From positions 1 through 6,131 of the forward strand of contig DBAU01000060.1 of the NCBI GenBank assembly GCA_002291845.1: DNA of 6,131 nt, written 5' to 3'. Each line of letters starts with the position of its first letter. Positions within the stretch are counted from its first letter, which is position 1. The translations under genes and the position numbers were made by a program. Source of the stretch: Alphaproteobacteria bacterium UBA1002 (lineage in GTDB: Bacteria; Pseudomonadota; Alphaproteobacteria; Rickettsiales; UBA998). Positions 5,414 through 6,131 of this stretch are shown in pieces. The notes beneath the pieces are model-generated. The model was not told the origin of the DNA. It did no database searches and worked only from the letters and a program-made list of their open reading frames with translations.

Positions 5414-6131
5414 ATGGAAACTTTAGCTGCGCCGACAGATATTTTTCATCACCTGCGTGAAAGTCTGCTGATTTTTGCCATTGCAGGTCTCATCGTTCCA
5501 CTGGCCAGTCGGGCCCGCTTTTCTCCTATCCTGTGCTACCTGATGACCGGGTTAATCATCAGCCCCTTCGCGCTGGGCTCATGGATAGAAGATTATCCGT
5601 GGGCCCGTATGTTTGTGATTGATGATGCAGCGTTCGTGCATACGCTTTCAGAATTGGGCATCATTTTTCTGCTCTTTATGATTGGTCTCGAACTATCCCT
5701 GCACCGCCTTTGGGAAATGCGGCGGCTGGTACTTGGACTTGGAGGCCTGCAGATCGCCCTCACCGCTTGCGCTATCACGTTGATTGCCCGCCAGTTTGAT
5801 AATTCCTGGCAGGTTTCCGTCCTTATTGGCACCTCCATGGCCTTGTCCTCAACGGCCATCGTAATGCAGCTTCTTCGCGATCAGCATCGCCTTTCCGCTC
5901 CCATTGGTACGGTGTGTTTTTCCATTCTGCTGATGCAGGATCTGGCGGTGGTACCAATTCTCTCCCTGGTTACCGCTTTTGAACAAGACTCTGCCAGCCT
6001 CCCCCTGGCCCTTGCCCGCTCCCTCGGGCTGGCGGCGGCGGCAGTGGCAGGGATTTACATCATTGGGCGATTTCTGCTGCGCCCTCTGCTTGCCTCGCTC
6101 GGCGCCGCGCGCAACATCGAAGAGGGCGGCT
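5414..6131 (+). CDS. Kef/CPA2-family monovalent cation:proton antiporter, N-terminal part
   Basis: The frame opens at ATG 5414 and stays open to the window edge, giving 239 residues with no stop. It is the first half of the membrane domain of a CPA2 antiporter, which exchanges K+ or Na+ for H+ across the inner membrane. Family marks in order: TM1 LLIFAIAGLIVPLASRARFSPILCYLMTGLIISPFALG (18-55), LGIIFLLFMIGLELS (81-95) with the conserved GLE, MALSSTAIVMQLL (142-154) and LLMQDLAVVPIL (172-183), the Q-D motif of KefB/KefC/YbaL-type proteins. Family members usually continue to about 380-400 residues of membrane domain, often followed by a cytoplasmic RCK/TrkA-N nucleotide-binding domain; that part is not visible. 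No clear Shine-Dalgarno precedes ATG 5414, and no convincing promoter lies in the 45-bp gap after the cNMP-FHA gene, which argues for co-transcription. Whether it is a glutathione-gated Kef or another CPA2 type cannot be decided here. Confidence 0.93.
   Translation, partial: METLAAPTDIFHHLRESLLIFAIAGLIVPLASRARFSPILCYLMTGLIISPFALGSWIEDYPWARMFVIDDAAFVHTLSELGIIFLLFMIGLELSLHRLWEMRRLVLGLGGLQIALTACAITLIARQFDNSWQVSVLIGTSMALSSTAIVMQLLRDQHRLSAPIGTVCFSILLMQDLAVVPILSLVTAFEQDSASLPLALARSLGLAAAAVAGIYIIGRFLLRPLLASLGAARNIEEGG

Overview
The window looks like a chromosomal segment from a free-living Gram-negative proteobacterium. An OmpW-type outer-membrane porin with a signal peptide shows the Gram-negative envelope. 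An alphaproteobacterium is my best guess, from the CTTGAC-type -35 in front of the tRNA and the general character of the proteins; this is inference, since no 16S or other taxonomic marker is present. Base composition looks moderately GC-rich and even by eye. I see no mobile element, CRISPR array or phage gene.

Layout. (1) 14-89, minus: a complete tRNA-Ala(UGC) with encoded CCA and its own candidate promoter. (2) 312-1139, minus: a Crp/Fnr-family regulator interrupted by one in-frame amber codon at 831-833. The reading frame and family similarity continue unbroken on the far side. (3) 1224-1850, minus: ompW-like porin gene, upstream of the regulator and in the same direction. (4) 1851-2131: a control region with an FNR-type box (TTGAT/ATCAA class) about 41.5 bp upstream of a predicted ompW start site, and a separate AT-rich palindrome. 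(5) 2132-3205, plus: an unrecognised 357-residue protein with a helical body and a C-terminal glycine-rich membrane hairpin, carrying a G9 tract. (6) 3202-4455, minus: a dicarboxylate/amino-acid:cation symporter (DAACS, glutamate-transporter fold) that overlaps the previous gene tail to tail at the stop codons. (7) 4622-5368, plus: a short protein fusing a cyclic-nucleotide-binding domain to an FHA-like domain. (8) 5414 to the right edge, plus: the N-terminal 239 residues of a Kef/CPA2 monovalent cation:proton antiporter, cut by the window end.

How the parts may work together. The regulator's recognition helix has the E-x-x-S-R pattern that FNR-type proteins use to read TTGAT half-sites, and a matching box sits at class II position in front of ompW. 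The regulator follows ompW by 84 bp with no obvious terminator, so ompW and regulator could form an autoregulated, oxygen- or redox-responsive unit. A C-terminal C-x2-C-x5-C-x6-C cluster is a candidate sensor site. The amber codon suggests this unit is decaying in the sequenced strain, or contains a base error. On the right, the cNMP-FHA gene and the Kef-type antiporter are 45 bp apart on one strand and probably form an operon, which suggests ligand- or phosphorylation-dependent control of the antiporter. The most interesting items are the FNR-box/ompW/broken-regulator set and the cNMP-FHA/Kef pair. I do not see a clearly new multi-gene system.
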